A DNA stretch of 63,378 nt, from the NCBI RefSeq assembly GCF_021277265.1, contig NZ_JAJSOH010000037.1, positions 1 through 63,378 of the forward strand. The letters are read 5' to 3'. Every line of letters starts with the position of its first letter. The stretch's first letter is position 1. The notes below the pieces were generated by a model that saw nothing but the letters and a program-made list of their open reading frames with translations, had not been told where the DNA came from and ran no database searches. Position numbers and translations under genes: made by a program. This document shows positions 1-9,491 of the stretch, piece after piece. The stretch is from Kineosporia rhizophila. Its GTDB lineage: Bacteria; Actinomycetota; Actinomycetes; Actinomycetales; Kineosporiaceae.

Positions 1-175
1 CCGACGGCGGATTCCGGGCTTACTCTCAGGCCGTCGAAGGACACATCAGGCATCGGACGTGGCAGGCTTGGGAGGACGGATTTCTCCCGGCCGCCCCCGG
101 CTCCAGGGGTGGGGCCGGGGGATGCCACGCGCCCGCGCGCTGGGACCGGAAACCGACCGAAGGGGGAGCGCCGAA

Positions 176-589
176 GTGCTGCTGACCGCCTTGCCCGTCC
201 TGCTCTACATCGGACTGATCGTCTACTCGGTGTTCGACGCCCTGCAGACCCCGGCCGACGAGCTCTACCGCCTCACCCGGGGCCAGTGGATCGCCGCGAT
301 CGTCCTGGTCCCGCTCTTCGGTGCGGTGCTCTGGCTGCTGGCATCCGGGCCGCGGCGCGGAGGCCGGCACGAGCACGCCCCCGGTCACCCGGCCGGCACG
401 GGCTGGGCGGCGGAGGGGATGACGCAGTACCCGGTGGGCCCGGACGACGACCCGGACTTCATCGCCGGGCTGGCCCGGGCCCAGCGCAAGCGCACCCTGA
501 CCCGCCCGGACGAGACCCCGGACGAGAACACCTCCGAGGCGAAGCCGTCCCCGCCGGACGACGAACCGGGCGACGCCACCGCCGGGTGA
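176..589 (+). CDS. PLDc_N-type small membrane protein
   Basis: This is a 137-residue protein whose role is unknown; it resembles the PLDc_N (phospholipase D nuclease N-terminal) family of small actinobacterial membrane proteins. Two hydrophobic segments (about residues 2-20 and 33-53) are separated by a short polar loop, and a C-terminal GPDDDPDFI motif typical of the family follows. There is no HKD nuclease motif, so no lipase activity is implied. The GTG at 176 was chosen because a purine-rich ribosome site (161-168) lies 7 bases upstream and because upstream in-frame sequence is non-conserved and Arg/Gly-rich. A paralogue lies at 13514-13807, also beside a GGDEF/EAL gene. It is 75 bases upstream of the large signalling gene on the same strand and could be cotranscribed with it. 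Confidence 0.8.
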   Translation: MLLTALPVLLYIGLIVYSVFDALQTPADELYRLTRGQWIAAIVLVPLFGAVLWLLASGPRRGGRHEHAPGHPAGTGWAAEGMTQYPVGPDDDPDFIAGLARAQRKRTLTRPDETPDENTSEAKPSPPDDEPGDATAG

Positions 590-664
590 AACCGCGTTCC
601 TGACGTCAAGCCGGACGCCTGACCTGGCGATACCCCGCCCATCGGGGATTGCGAGGCACGAGGG

Positions 665-3600
665 ATGACGAACACGGAGCCGGGCAGCGGCAGCGGCCCC
701 CGGGCCGAGATCCCGGTGCCCGGTCAGCGGCTGCCGGAGGAACCGGCCGGGGCCGCCGGCCTGGCGCCGGGTGAGGTCCTGATCTACGAGGACCGGTTCG
801 GCCGGGTCACCCGGATCGGCACCGGTGAGGACGCGCTGATCCGGCGCGAGATGCTCGGGCCCAACGCGGCCGCCCGGGCCCGGCACTCGGCCGCGGTGAT
901 GGAGCGGCTCCGGGGGATCGCCGGGGTGCCCCAGCTGGTCCGCGGCGCCGAGGGCGCGGCCTACCACGCCAAGCCGTTCCGCGGGGAGTCGCTGCGGACG
1001 CTGATGGCCTCGCCGGGCTGGCACCTCGACCTGTCCGCCCTGGTCGACGTGGCCGTGGACCTGGCCGCCCTGCTCGCCCAGGTGCATGCCCGGGGCGTGG
1101 TGCACCACGACCTCAGCCCCGACACCGTTCTGCTCAGCGTGCCCCAGAACCGGGCGATGGTGGTCAACTTCGACCGGGCCACCCTGTTCTCCGGCGAGCA
1201 GCCCGGCTACGCGCACAGCAACTCGATCGTGAACCGGCTGGCCTACCTGGCCCCCGAGCAGACCGGGCGCACCGCCCAGCCGGTCGACCAGCGGGCCGAC
1301 CTGTACGCCGTGGGGGTCGTCGTCTACGAGTTGTGCACCGGCGAACCGCCGTTCGGCCGGGGTGAGAACGACGCGCTCAGCCTGATGCGCGACCAGCTGG
1401 CCCGGATGCCCACCCCGATCGTCCAGGTGAAGCCGGACTTCCCCCGGCCGCTGTCGGACATCGTGGCCAAGCTGCTGGAGAAGGAGCCGGGCCGGCGGTA
1501 CCAGAGCGCCGCCGGGCTGCTGCACGACCTGAAGCGGCTGCGGCAGGAGCTGGTCAAGGCGGGGGGCGCGCACGGTGGGCGGCAGCTCGCCCGGATCGGC
1601 TCGTTCGCGCTCGGCGACCAGGACTTCCCGCACCAGCTCACCGGTCCTTCCCGGCTGATCGCCCGGGAGGCCGCGACCGCCCGGCTGCGCACCGCGTTCC
1701 GGCAGGTCCGCACCGGCGGGGCGAGCGGGATCCTGGTCAGCGGGCGGGCCGGGGTGGGCAAGAGTGCCCTGGTCGACCAGCTGCGCCCGACCGTGGCCGA
1801 GGCCGGGGGCTGGTTCATCACCGGCACCTTCGACGCGGCCGACGCCGACCTGCGCTCGGACGCGGTGGTGGAGGCCCTCGGCGCACTCGGCCGGCTGCTG
1901 CTCGCCGAGCCCGACCACGCCCTGGCCGAGCAGCGTAAACGACTGCGGGACACGCTCGGTGGCAACGCCGCGCTGATCGCCGGGCTGGTGCCGGACCTGG
2001 CCCCGGTGCTGGGGGTGCCGGGCGAACCGGCGCTGGGCGATCCGCTGGAACTGCCCAGCCGGGTGCGGCAGGGCGCCCTCGACGTGCTGCGGGCCACCGC
2101 CTCCCCGCAGCGCCCGGTGGTGATGGTGCTGGACTCGCTGCACTGGGCCGCACCGTTCCCGCTCGGCCTGGTGGACGCGGTGCTGACCGGCACCGACATC
2201 GACGGCCTGCTGCTGGTCGGGACCCTGCGCGAGGACGAGGTGGGTGAGGGGCACCCGCTCGGGGCCCTGGTCCCGCGCTGGTCGCAGCTCGGGCTCTGGC
2301 CGGCCGCGGTCCGGCTGGAGAACCTGGCCCGCGACGACCTGGCCGGGATGCTCGCCGAGATGCTCCGGCTGGACCGGCGCGAGTCGGCCCGGCTGGCCGA
2401 CGTGGTCGGGGCCCGCACCCGGGGCAACCCGTACGAGACCATCGAACTGCTGAACGCGCTGCGCGCCGAGGGCGCCCTGCGACTCGGCGAGACCGGCTGG
2501 ACCTGGGACGCCTCGACCGTGCGGGGCCGGCTGGCCGGCAGCGACAGCGGCGACCTGCTCGCGGCCGGCCTGCAGCGGCTGCCCGACCCGACCGTGGCGG
2601 TGCTGGAGGTGCTGGCCGGGCTCGGGCACCGCAGCGAGCCGGCCACCCTGGCCACCGCGGCCGGGATGAGCATCCAGGAGCTGGACGAGCGGCTGGAACC
2701 GGCGCTCGCCGACGGGCTGGTGACGGTCACCAACGGCGACATCGAGGGGCGTTCGACGATCCGGTTCCGGCACGAGCGCAGCCGCCGGCTGGTGCGCGAG
2801 CGGCTGGGCCTGGAGGCGGAACGGCTGCTGCACCTGACCATCGCGCACCGCCTGGCCGACGACCCGGCCCACCTGACCACCGCGGCCGCGCAGTACGTGG
2901 CCGCCCTGCCGGAACTGACCGCCCCGGCCGAGCGCCGCCGGGCGGCGGCCCTGCTGGAGCGGGCCGGCTCGGCGATCCGGGTGACGAATCCGGTTGCTGC
3001 CGAACGCTTCTACGCGGCCGGACGGCGGCTGCTGGCCGGTGAGCTGGGCCCGGACGACGAGGACCTACGGCTGCGCCTGGACCTGGAACGGCACGCCACC
3101 GTCTACGGTCTGGGCGACCTGGACACGATGGACGCCCTGTTCGGGTCGCTGAGCACCCGCTGCGCCGACCCGGTGCGCCTGAACGACGCGGTCTGCCTGC
3201 AGATCTCGGCCCTGACCAACCGGGGCCGGGTGGACGAGGCGATCACCCTGGGCCGCCGGCAGCTGGAACGTCTGGGCTGCCCGGTCCCGCCCTCCGAGCA
3301 GCTCGCCGACCTGGTCGGGGCCGGGCTGCCGGAGTTCGGCGCCTGGGCCGGCGACGACGACCCGAGCGCCGACCTGAGCCGCCCGGAGGTCACCGATCCG
3401 CTCGTGCACGCCCGGGCCACGGTGATCCGCCGGCTCGGCCCGGCCGCCTACTTCGCCGACCACGACCTGCTCGGCTGGCTGATCCTGACCAGCTCCCGGA
3501 TGTGGGCCGAGCACGGCCCGCAGCGGCAACTGGTGGAGTCGCTCTCGCACGCGGCCTTGCTGACGATCGGCCGCAACGACGACTTCCGGACCGGGTACCA

Positions 3601-6600
3601 GGTGGTGGGCCGGGTGCTGGCGGTCAGCGCCGAGCGCGGTTGGGAACCGGAGACCTCGCACGCCCGCTTCCTCTGCGGAGCCACGGCCCGGCCCTGGTTC
3701 GAGCCGCTGGAGCGGGCCGTCGCCGACCTCCAGCAGGCCGAGTCGGGGCTGCTGCGCGGTGGTGAGCCGCAGGCCGCGGCGTTCAGCTACGGCACCCTGT
3801 GCGCCTCGATGCTCGACTTCAGCCCGACCCTGAGCGGTCTGCTCGACACCGTCGACCAGGGCCTGGCGCTGGCCACCCGGATGGGCAACGAGCAGGCCCG
3901 CCAGCTGATCGTCTCCTACCGGGCGCTGGTCTGGGCGCTGCACGGCGACCAGGCGCCGGACCTGGGCCACCGCAGTTCGCTGACGGTGCCCGCGGCGGTG
4001 GTCAACCATCATCTGGTCTGGGCCCTGCTGGCCGCGGTGTTCGGCGACGACGACGCCCTCGAGGCCCACCTGGCCGAGGTGATGTCCCGGTTCGCCTTCG
4101 TCGAGAGCCTGTACCTGGGCTCGCAGGCACATCTGCTGAACGCCCTGCTGAAGGCCCGCCGCGCGGATCCGCGGGCCCGGGACAGCCGGGACTGGCTGGC
4201 CCGGCGGGCCGAGGACCTGCCCGCCACCTTCGGCCACCTGCTCTCCTGGATCGACGGCGAGATCGCCTGGGCGGACGGGGACGTGCAGGCGGCGATGAAG
4301 CACTTCGACGACGCGATCCTGCACACCCAGCCGTTCCGCGGCTGGCACCGGGCGATGATCACCGAACGGTCGGCGCTGCTGCGGCAGTCGCTCGGCCACG
4401 AGTACGGCGCCCGGGCGATGTTCACCCTGAGCCGCGACTCCTACGCCGCCTGGGGCGCCACCCTCAAGGTCGAGCAGCTGCGCCAGCGCCATCCGTTCCT
4501 GCGGGCGGTGATGCCCGAGCACGAGCCGCAGCCGCACCGGGTGGACGCGGTGGTGGCCCCGGCCGCCGACCACGACGCGGTGGACCTGCTCGCGGTGCTC
4601 TCGGCCTCCCAGGCGATCGGCCGGGAGACCGACTTCGAGCAGCTGCACGCCCGGGTGGTCGAGGTGCTCACCGCGATGACCGGCGCCACCGACGTCACCG
4701 TCCTGATCCGCGACGCCGAGGGTGGCTGGGGCACCGCGGGACTGGGTGGCGAGCCGGCCTTCCCGATGTCGGCCTTCCGCTACGCCGAGCGCACCGGCGA
4801 GCCGCTGCTGGTCGCCGACGCCACCCGGGACGACCGGTTCGGCGCCGACGAGTACCTGCGGGACCTGGCCTGCTGTGCGCTGCTGGTGGTGCCGATCCAG
4901 GCCCAGGGCCGGACCGTCCTGGTCCTGGTGCTGGAGAACCACCTGCACAGCAACGCCTTCTCGGCCGACCGGCTGGACGCCGTACGGCTGGTCGCCGGGC
5001 AGCTGGCCGTCTCGTTCGAGAACGCCCTGGCCCGGCGCCGGACCGAGCAGGAGGCCGAGCAGCGGGAGAAGCTGCTGGAGGCGGTGCGCCAGCGGGAACG
5101 GCTGCTGGAGACGCTGCTGGCGATCCAGCGCGACATCTCCCACCGGGTGCCGCTGCAGATGGTCATGGACGCCGTCACCGAGGGCGCCTCGGCCATGCTC
5201 GGCGGCGCGTTCGTGGCCCTGGTGCTGCTCGACCTCAACGGCACCGACCGGCCGAACATCCCCTCGGTGAGCGGGCACCGGGCCGGGGCCGGGACCGACG
5301 AGGCGGTGCTGCGCACGGCGATCGCCGCGGTCGAGGCCGACGAACTGGTCTCCGCACCGGAGGGCGAGGAGCAGGACATCACCCTCATCGCCGCCCCGGT
5401 GCACGTCAGCGGGCGGATCATCGGCAGCCTGGTGACCAGCGCCCCGGAACGGCTGGGGGCCGAGGACTGGCGCCAGGACCTGCTGGGCGCGTTCGCCGAG
5501 CAGGTCAGCCTGGCCCTGAACGACGCCAGCACGCTGGAGGCGATCCGCGAGGCCTCCTACGACTCGCTCACCGGCCTGGCCAACCGCTCGCTGTTCCTGG
5601 ACCGGCTGAAGCAGGCCCTCTCCGGTCCCGCGGAGCACGAGTCCGCCGAGGTCAGCGTGCTGTTCATCGACCTGGACCGGTTCAAGGCGGTGAACGACAC
5701 CCTCGGGCACGCGGCCGGTGACGAACTGCTGGCCGAGGTGGCCCGGCGGCTGCGCGAGAGCATCCGGGACAGCGACACCGTGGCCCGGCTCGGCGGGGAC
5801 GAGTTCGCGGTGCTGATGGAGGGCACCCGGGGCCCGGCCCCGGCGCTGCGGGCGGCCGAGCGGATCAGCCACGCGCTGAGCCGGCCGATCCCGGTGCACG
5901 GCCGGGACATCTTCGTCTCGGCCAGCGTGGGGGTGGCCTGCGGCCAGGCCGCGCAGCACGAGACCGGCGAACTGCTGCGCCAGGCCGACCTGGCGATGTA
6001 CCAGGCCAAGAAGTCCGGCTCCCGGCGGGCGGTGGTCTTCGAACCGCAGATGCAGGAGGACGCCCGGGACCGCCTGGAGCTGCAGGGTGACCTCCGCCGG
6101 GCGCTCGCCGAGAGCCAGTTCGAGCTGGTCTACCAGCCGCTGATGGATCTGCAGGACCCGGCCGGGCGGCGGCCGCTGGGGGTGGAGACGCTGATCCGCT
6201 GGCGCCATCCCGAGCGCGGGCTGATCTCCCCGGCCCTGTTCGTCCCGCTCGCCGAGGAGACCGGGGCGGTGGTCGAGATGGGCCGCTGGGTGCTGGTCCA
6301 GAGCTGCCGCCAGGTCGCGGCCTGGCGCCGCCACTCCTGGCCCGACCTGGGCCTGAACATCAACGTCTCGGCCCGTCAGCTCGCCGACGGGCTGCTCGCC
6401 AAGGAGGTGATCAGCACCCTGGCCGAGACCGGTCTGCCGGCCTCGGCGCTGACCCTCGAGCTGACCGAGACAGTGCTGATGGAGGACCCGGAGGGGATCA
6501 CCGCGCAGCTGTCGGAGCTGCGCCGGCTCGGCGTGCAGGTCGGCATCGACGACTTCGGCACCGGCTACTCCTCGCTGTCCTACCTGCGGCGCTTCCCGGT

Positions 6601-6844
6601 GGACAAGCTGAAGATCGACAAGTCGTTCATCGACAACATCGAGACCGTCGAGGAGGACCTGGCGATCGTGCGCACGGTGGTCGACCTGGCCCGGATCCTG
6701 GCGCTGGAGACCACCGCCGAGGGCATCGAGAGCGGCGCCCAGGCCGACCTGCTGCACGACGTGGGCTGCGAGGTCGGCCAGGGGTACTTCTTCGCCCGGC
6801 CGCTGCCTCCGGAGGAGATCCCGGCGTTCCTGTCGAAGTTCTAG
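665..6844 (+). CDS. Multidomain signalling protein: kinase-like, AAA ATPase, GAF, GGDEF, EAL
   Basis: A 2059-residue cytosolic protein. In order: a protein-kinase-like domain (about 25-300), a predicted AAA/PknK-type ATPase with Walker A GRAGVGKS at 360-367, a long helical repeat region (about 700-1290), two GAF-like domains (about 1320-1620), GGDEF (1710-1714) and EAL (ETL, 1841-1843). The GGDEF motif is intact and has an RxxD inhibition site at 1701-1704. EAL metal/catalytic residues look intact (ELTE, and DD at 1962-1963), so it may both make and break c-di-GMP. The kinase domain is degenerate: HHD at 147-149 remains, but DFG is NFD (168-170) and the usual Lys is Arg (60/61), so it is probably a pseudokinase. 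No membrane segment is seen. Its stop shares a CTAG palindrome with the convergent gene. Confidence 0.88.
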   Translation: MTNTEPGSGSGPRAEIPVPGQRLPEEPAGAAGLAPGEVLIYEDRFGRVTRIGTGEDALIRREMLGPNAAARARHSAAVMERLRGIAGVPQLVRGAEGAAYHAKPFRGESLRTLMASPGWHLDLSALVDVAVDLAALLAQVHARGVVHHDLSPDTVLLSVPQNRAMVVNFDRATLFSGEQPGYAHSNSIVNRLAYLAPEQTGRTAQPVDQRADLYAVGVVVYELCTGEPPFGRGENDALSLMRDQLARMPTPIVQVKPDFPRPLSDIVAKLLEKEPGRRYQSAAGLLHDLKRLRQELVKAGGAHGGRQLARIGSFALGDQDFPHQLTGPSRLIAREAATARLRTAFRQVRTGGASGILVSGRAGVGKSALVDQLRPTVAEAGGWFITGTFDAADADLRSDAVVEALGALGRLLLAEPDHALAEQRKRLRDTLGGNAALIAGLVPDLAPVLGVPGEPALGDPLELPSRVRQGALDVLRATASPQRPVVMVLDSLHWAAPFPLGLVDAVLTGTDIDGLLLVGTLREDEVGEGHPLGALVPRWSQLGLWPAAVRLENLARDDLAGMLAEMLRLDRRESARLADVVGARTRGNPYETIELLNALRAEGALRLGETGWTWDASTVRGRLAGSDSGDLLAAGLQRLPDPTVAVLEVLAGLGHRSEPATLATAAGMSIQELDERLEPALADGLVTVTNGDIEGRSTIRFRHERSRRLVRERLGLEAERLLHLTIAHRLADDPAHLTTAAAQYVAALPELTAPAERRRAAALLERAGSAIRVTNPVAAERFYAAGRRLLAGELGPDDEDLRLRLDLERHATVYGLGDLDTMDALFGSLSTRCADPVRLNDAVCLQISALTNRGRVDEAITLGRRQLERLGCPVPPSEQLADLVGAGLPEFGAWAGDDDPSADLSRPEVTDPLVHARATVIRRLGPAAYFADHDLLGWLILTSSRMWAEHGPQRQLVESLSHAALLTIGRNDDFRTGYQVVGRVLAVSAERGWEPETSHARFLCGATARPWFEPLERAVADLQQAESGLLRGGEPQAAAFSYGTLCASMLDFSPTLSGLLDTVDQGLALATRMGNEQARQLIVSYRALVWALHGDQAPDLGHRSSLTVPAAVVNHHLVWALLAAVFGDDDALEAHLAEVMSRFAFVESLYLGSQAHLLNALLKARRADPRARDSRDWLARRAEDLPATFGHLLSWIDGEIAWADGDVQAAMKHFDDAILHTQPFRGWHRAMITERSALLRQSLGHEYGARAMFTLSRDSYAAWGATLKVEQLRQRHPFLRAVMPEHEPQPHRVDAVVAPAADHDAVDLLAVLSASQAIGRETDFEQLHARVVEVLTAMTGATDVTVLIRDAEGGWGTAGLGGEPAFPMSAFRYAERTGEPLLVADATRDDRFGADEYLRDLACCALLVVPIQAQGRTVLVLVLENHLHSNAFSADRLDAVRLVAGQLAVSFENALARRRTEQEAEQREKLLEAVRQRERLLETLLAIQRDISHRVPLQMVMDAVTEGASAMLGGAFVALVLLDLNGTDRPNIPSVSGHRAGAGTDEAVLRTAIAAVEADELVSAPEGEEQDITLIAAPVHVSGRIIGSLVTSAPERLGAEDWRQDLLGAFAEQVSLALNDASTLEAIREASYDSLTGLANRSLFLDRLKQALSGPAEHESAEVSVLFIDLDRFKAVNDTLGHAAGDELLAEVARRLRESIRDSDTVARLGGDEFAVLMEGTRGPAPALRAAERISHALSRPIPVHGRDIFVSASVGVACGQAAQHETGELLRQADLAMYQAKKSGSRRAVVFEPQMQEDARDRLELQGDLRRALAESQFELVYQPLMDLQDPAGRRPLGVETLIRWRHPERGLISPALFVPLAEETGAVVEMGRWVLVQSCRQVAAWRRHSWPDLGLNINVSARQLADGLLAKEVISTLAETGLPASALTLELTETVLMEDPEGITAQLSELRRLGVQVGIDDFGTGYSSLSYLRRFPVDKLKIDKSFIDNIETVEEDLAIVRTVVDLARILALETTAEGIESGAQADLLHDVGCEVGQGYFFARPLPPEEIPAFLSKF

Positions 6845-8166
6845 AAGGGCACGATGTCGCGGTGCAGCACCCGGTGCCGCAGCGCCGCCCGGAACAGGTC
6901 GGCCGCCCCGGAACGGGCCCGCAGCTGCCGGTCCAGCAGGGCGCCGGACTCCTCGACCAGTTCCATCCAGCGCAGTTCCCGCAGCACCGCGAAGAACAGC
7001 GCGCTGGTGTCGCTCTCGGACGGGGTGCGCCGGCCGGCCACCCGCCAGCCGGACTCGGTGATCACCGCCTGGACCAGGGTGCGCACGTCTTCCTCACCGA
7101 CCACGTCGCCCGGGGCAAGTACCGCCAGCACGACCTCCCAGGCCACGGCCAGGGCGGAGTGCTCCGGGCCGACCAGCCCGGCGGCCACGGCCTGCCAGAG
7201 GGTGCGGCCGTCGGCCAGGGCGGCCCGGCCGCTCGGGGTCAGGGTGAGCCGGGAGGCCCGGCGCCGGCACAGGCCCAGGCGCTGCGCGGTCTCGCGCAGC
7301 ACCAGCACCGGGTAGGCGTCGACCTCGCGGTTGGCCGGGCCGATCAGCTCGTCGCGCCAGCCCAGCTCGTCGAGCGCCCGGGAGACGGTGCGCGGCGGCA
7401 GGTAGCCGGCCGCGGTCAGGGCCAGGCCGTCGCCGATCTCGGTGAGCAGCCAGTCGAGCGGGCGCAGCAGCGCCCGGGCCGGCGCGGCCATGCCCGGGTC
7501 GACGTTCTCGCGCAGCGACGTCTCCAGCGGGGCCAGCAGACCGCCGCGGGTGGTCGAGCGCGGGCCGCGGATCCAGTCGTCCAGCCGCTCGTCGAGGATC
7601 TGGTCGTACAGCGCCTCGCCGGACAGGTCCATCCGGGGCGAGAGCAGCACGTTGAGGGTGATCTCGGCCTGCGAGTCGCGCCAGCCCCGGGTGCCCGGCT
7701 GCAGGTCGCCCACGGCCACCGCCAGCTCCAGCCGGTCGGCCACCGCCTCGCGGGCCTGGCCCTCGGCCGGGCCCATGATCGCGCCCCAGGTGAGCAGTTC
7801 GGTGTCCGGCGGCTCGATGCCCGAGCGCTGCATCGCCCGGCGCACCACCGTGCGGCCCCGGTCGGGGGCCTGGTCACCGGTGAAGAGGATCTGCCGGGTG
7901 GTGTCGCTGCGGGCGATACCGGCGTAACGCTGCATACTCAGGCCGTCGAGCAGTGCGGCCAGCGCCGTGGCCACCCGCCAGCGGCCCTGCGCGTCCGACA
8001 TCCACGACCGGTTCAGCTCGTCCCAGCAGAACTGCTGGAGCCGCCACTGCGTCACCGATTCGGGACCCTCACCCCCGGTCAGAGAGTCCCAAGCCGCCCG
8101 AGCGTCCTCGGCCACCTCGGGTTCGGCACGGCCGATTGCGGCCAGCGCCTGTTCCACGGAATGCAC
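6841..8166 (-). CDS. Unknown 441-residue protein with winged-helix-like segments
   Basis: Not recognised. The protein is soluble, with no signal peptide or membrane segment. Residues around 265-300 (a Leu/Arg-rich stretch ending in LTLTPSGRAAL) look like a winged-helix wing and repeat the style of some actinobacterial archaeal-type winged-helix proteins, but no family is assigned. Codon use and GC match the neighbours, and homologous antisense frames are poor, so it is a real gene. The GTG at 8166 is the most upstream in-frame start; an AGGAGG-like site at 8190-8195 is too far (about 24 bases) to be ideal, so the start is uncertain. It ends convergently with the big GGDEF/EAL gene, sharing four bases. 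Confidence 0.7.
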   Translation of the reverse strand: MHSVEQALAAIGRAEPEVAEDARAAWDSLTGGEGPESVTQWRLQQFCWDELNRSWMSDAQGRWRVATALAALLDGLSMQRYAGIARSDTTRQILFTGDQAPDRGRTVVRRAMQRSGIEPPDTELLTWGAIMGPAEGQAREAVADRLELAVAVGDLQPGTRGWRDSQAEITLNVLLSPRMDLSGEALYDQILDERLDDWIRGPRSTTRGGLLAPLETSLRENVDPGMAAPARALLRPLDWLLTEIGDGLALTAAGYLPPRTVSRALDELGWRDELIGPANREVDAYPVLVLRETAQRLGLCRRRASRLTLTPSGRAALADGRTLWQAVAAGLVGPEHSALAVAWEVVLAVLAPGDVVGEEDVRTLVQAVITESGWRVAGRRTPSESDTSALFFAVLRELRWMELVEESGALLDRQLRARSGAADLFRAALRHRVLHRDIVPF

Positions 8167-8231
8167 GGAAGCAGCCTGCCACTAACCATCCTCCTGGGGA
8201 ACCTGCCGCGCTGGCCGATCAGGTCACCGCT

Positions 8232-8237
8232 TAGCAT
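8232..8237 (+). promoter_or_regulatory. -10 box of leaderless menE
   Basis: TAGCAT lies 6 bases before the menE GTG (8244), with no ribosome site between, which fits a leaderless transcript. Confidence 0.5.
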
Positions 8238-8243
8238 TGGCCG

Positions 8244-9488
8244 GTGCCGAACGGGACCCCCTCACGCTTCCTCGAGACCCGGCTGACCTGCACCGATGAT
8301 CGTCTCAACGGCCTCCTTCCGGTGCTCCGGGCAGCGCTTTCGGGCAGTGGGCCGGCCCTCGCACTCAGCGACGATGTCCCGCAAAGTCACCGTAAATCCA
8401 CAGTGGGTCCATCTCCGGGCGATCTCGTCGGGGCCCCGATCCCGCTGGTCGGGGCCGATGACGACAGCGCCGACCCGACCGCGGTGGCGGTCCGGACGTC
8501 CGGTTCCACGGGTGCGGCCAAACACGTTCTGTTGTCCTCCTCGGCCCTGCTGAGCTCGGCCGCCGCCACCCACGACCGGCTCGGCGGCAGCGGCCGCTGG
8601 CTGCTGGCGCTGCCCGCCCAGCACGTGGCCGGGCTCCAGGTCCTGGTGCGCTCGCTGGTGGCCGGCACCACCCCGGTCGTGATGGACCTCACGTCCGGCT
8701 TCACCCCGGCCGGCTTCGCCGAGGCGACCGCCCGGCTGAACGGTCAGCGGTTGTACACCTCGCTCGTCCCGACCCAGCTCGTGCGTCTGCTGGACAGCCC
8801 AGAGGTCGACGCGCTGCGGCGCTACGACGCGATTCTGGTCGGAGGGGCCGCGGCAGGGCCGGCATTGCTCGAACGAGCTGCGGCGGCGGGCGTCCGGCTG
8901 GTGACCACGTACGGCATGAGCGAGACGGCGGGCGGCTGCGTCTACGACGGGGTGCCGCTGGACGGCGTGCAGATCACCCTCGACGAGCCCGACGGCCGGA
9001 TCCGGATCGCGGGGCCGGTGCTGGCCCGGGGGTATCTCGGCGACCCGGAGGGCACCGAGGCCGCCTTCGGCACCCGGCCGCGGCAGTTCGTCACCAGCGA
9101 CCACGGCTCCTGGCAGGAAGGGCGACTGCAGATCGGGGGACGACTGGACTCGGTGATCATCAGCGGTGGCCTGAACATCGTCCCCGGCCCGATTGAAGAC
9201 GCTCTTGGTCACCTCTCCGGGGTGGCCGAGGCCGTGGTGGTCGGGTTGCCCGACCCCGAGTGGGGTCAGCGGGTGGCTGCGGCGATCGTGCTCTCCCCCG
9301 GCGCCGTTCCCCCTACCCTGGCCGAGGTCCGCGCCGCGGTCCGGCAGTTCGCCGACCCCCGCTCGGCGCCCCGGCAGCTGACCGTGCTGGAGAGCCTGCC
9401 GCTGCGCGGGCCCGGTAAGCCCGATCGCTCGGCGATCGCGCAGACCCTGGTGAGCACACCACCGACCGAAGTCCTGAGAGGAAGCTGA
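8244..9488 (+). CDS. menE: o-succinylbenzoate--CoA ligase (menaquinone)
   Basis: An adenylate-forming enzyme of 414 residues that activates o-succinylbenzoate with CoA and ATP for menaquinone synthesis. The AMP-binding P-loop (RTSGSTGAAK, about 92-101), the YGMSETAGG adenine-binding motif (about 220), and the ISGGLNIVP hinge region near 310 are visible. The length is shorter than stand-alone acyl-CoA ligases but normal for actinobacterial MenE. It is immediately followed by menA (3-base gap), which supports the pathway assignment. Start GTG 8244 is supported by the -10 box six bases upstream; the divergent gene upstream starts at 8166. Confidence 0.92.
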   Translation: MPNGTPSRFLETRLTCTDDRLNGLLPVLRAALSGSGPALALSDDVPQSHRKSTVGPSPGDLVGAPIPLVGADDDSADPTAVAVRTSGSTGAAKHVLLSSSALLSSAAATHDRLGGSGRWLLALPAQHVAGLQVLVRSLVAGTTPVVMDLTSGFTPAGFAEATARLNGQRLYTSLVPTQLVRLLDSPEVDALRRYDAILVGGAAAGPALLERAAAAGVRLVTTYGMSETAGGCVYDGVPLDGVQITLDEPDGRIRIAGPVLARGYLGDPEGTEAAFGTRPRQFVTSDHGSWQEGRLQIGGRLDSVIISGGLNIVPGPIEDALGHLSGVAEAVVVGLPDPEWGQRVAAAIVLSPGAVPPTLAEVRAAVRQFADPRSAPRQLTVLESLPLRGPGKPDRSAIAQTLVSTPPTEVLRGS

Positions 9489-9491
9489 AGC

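Noticed and set aside
1..175. Possible gene before the first PLDc_N protein
   Set aside because: No ribosome site or conserved residues; the extension of the PLDc_N frame is not supported.
26..2872. Very long minus-strand frame opposite the signalling giant
   Set aside because: It is an antisense shadow of the real coding strand in GC-rich DNA; no domain or ribosome site.
3065..6757. Long minus-strand frame of about 1230 codons
   Set aside because: Antisense to GAF/GGDEF/EAL coding sequence; Arg/Gln/Val/His-rich with no family.
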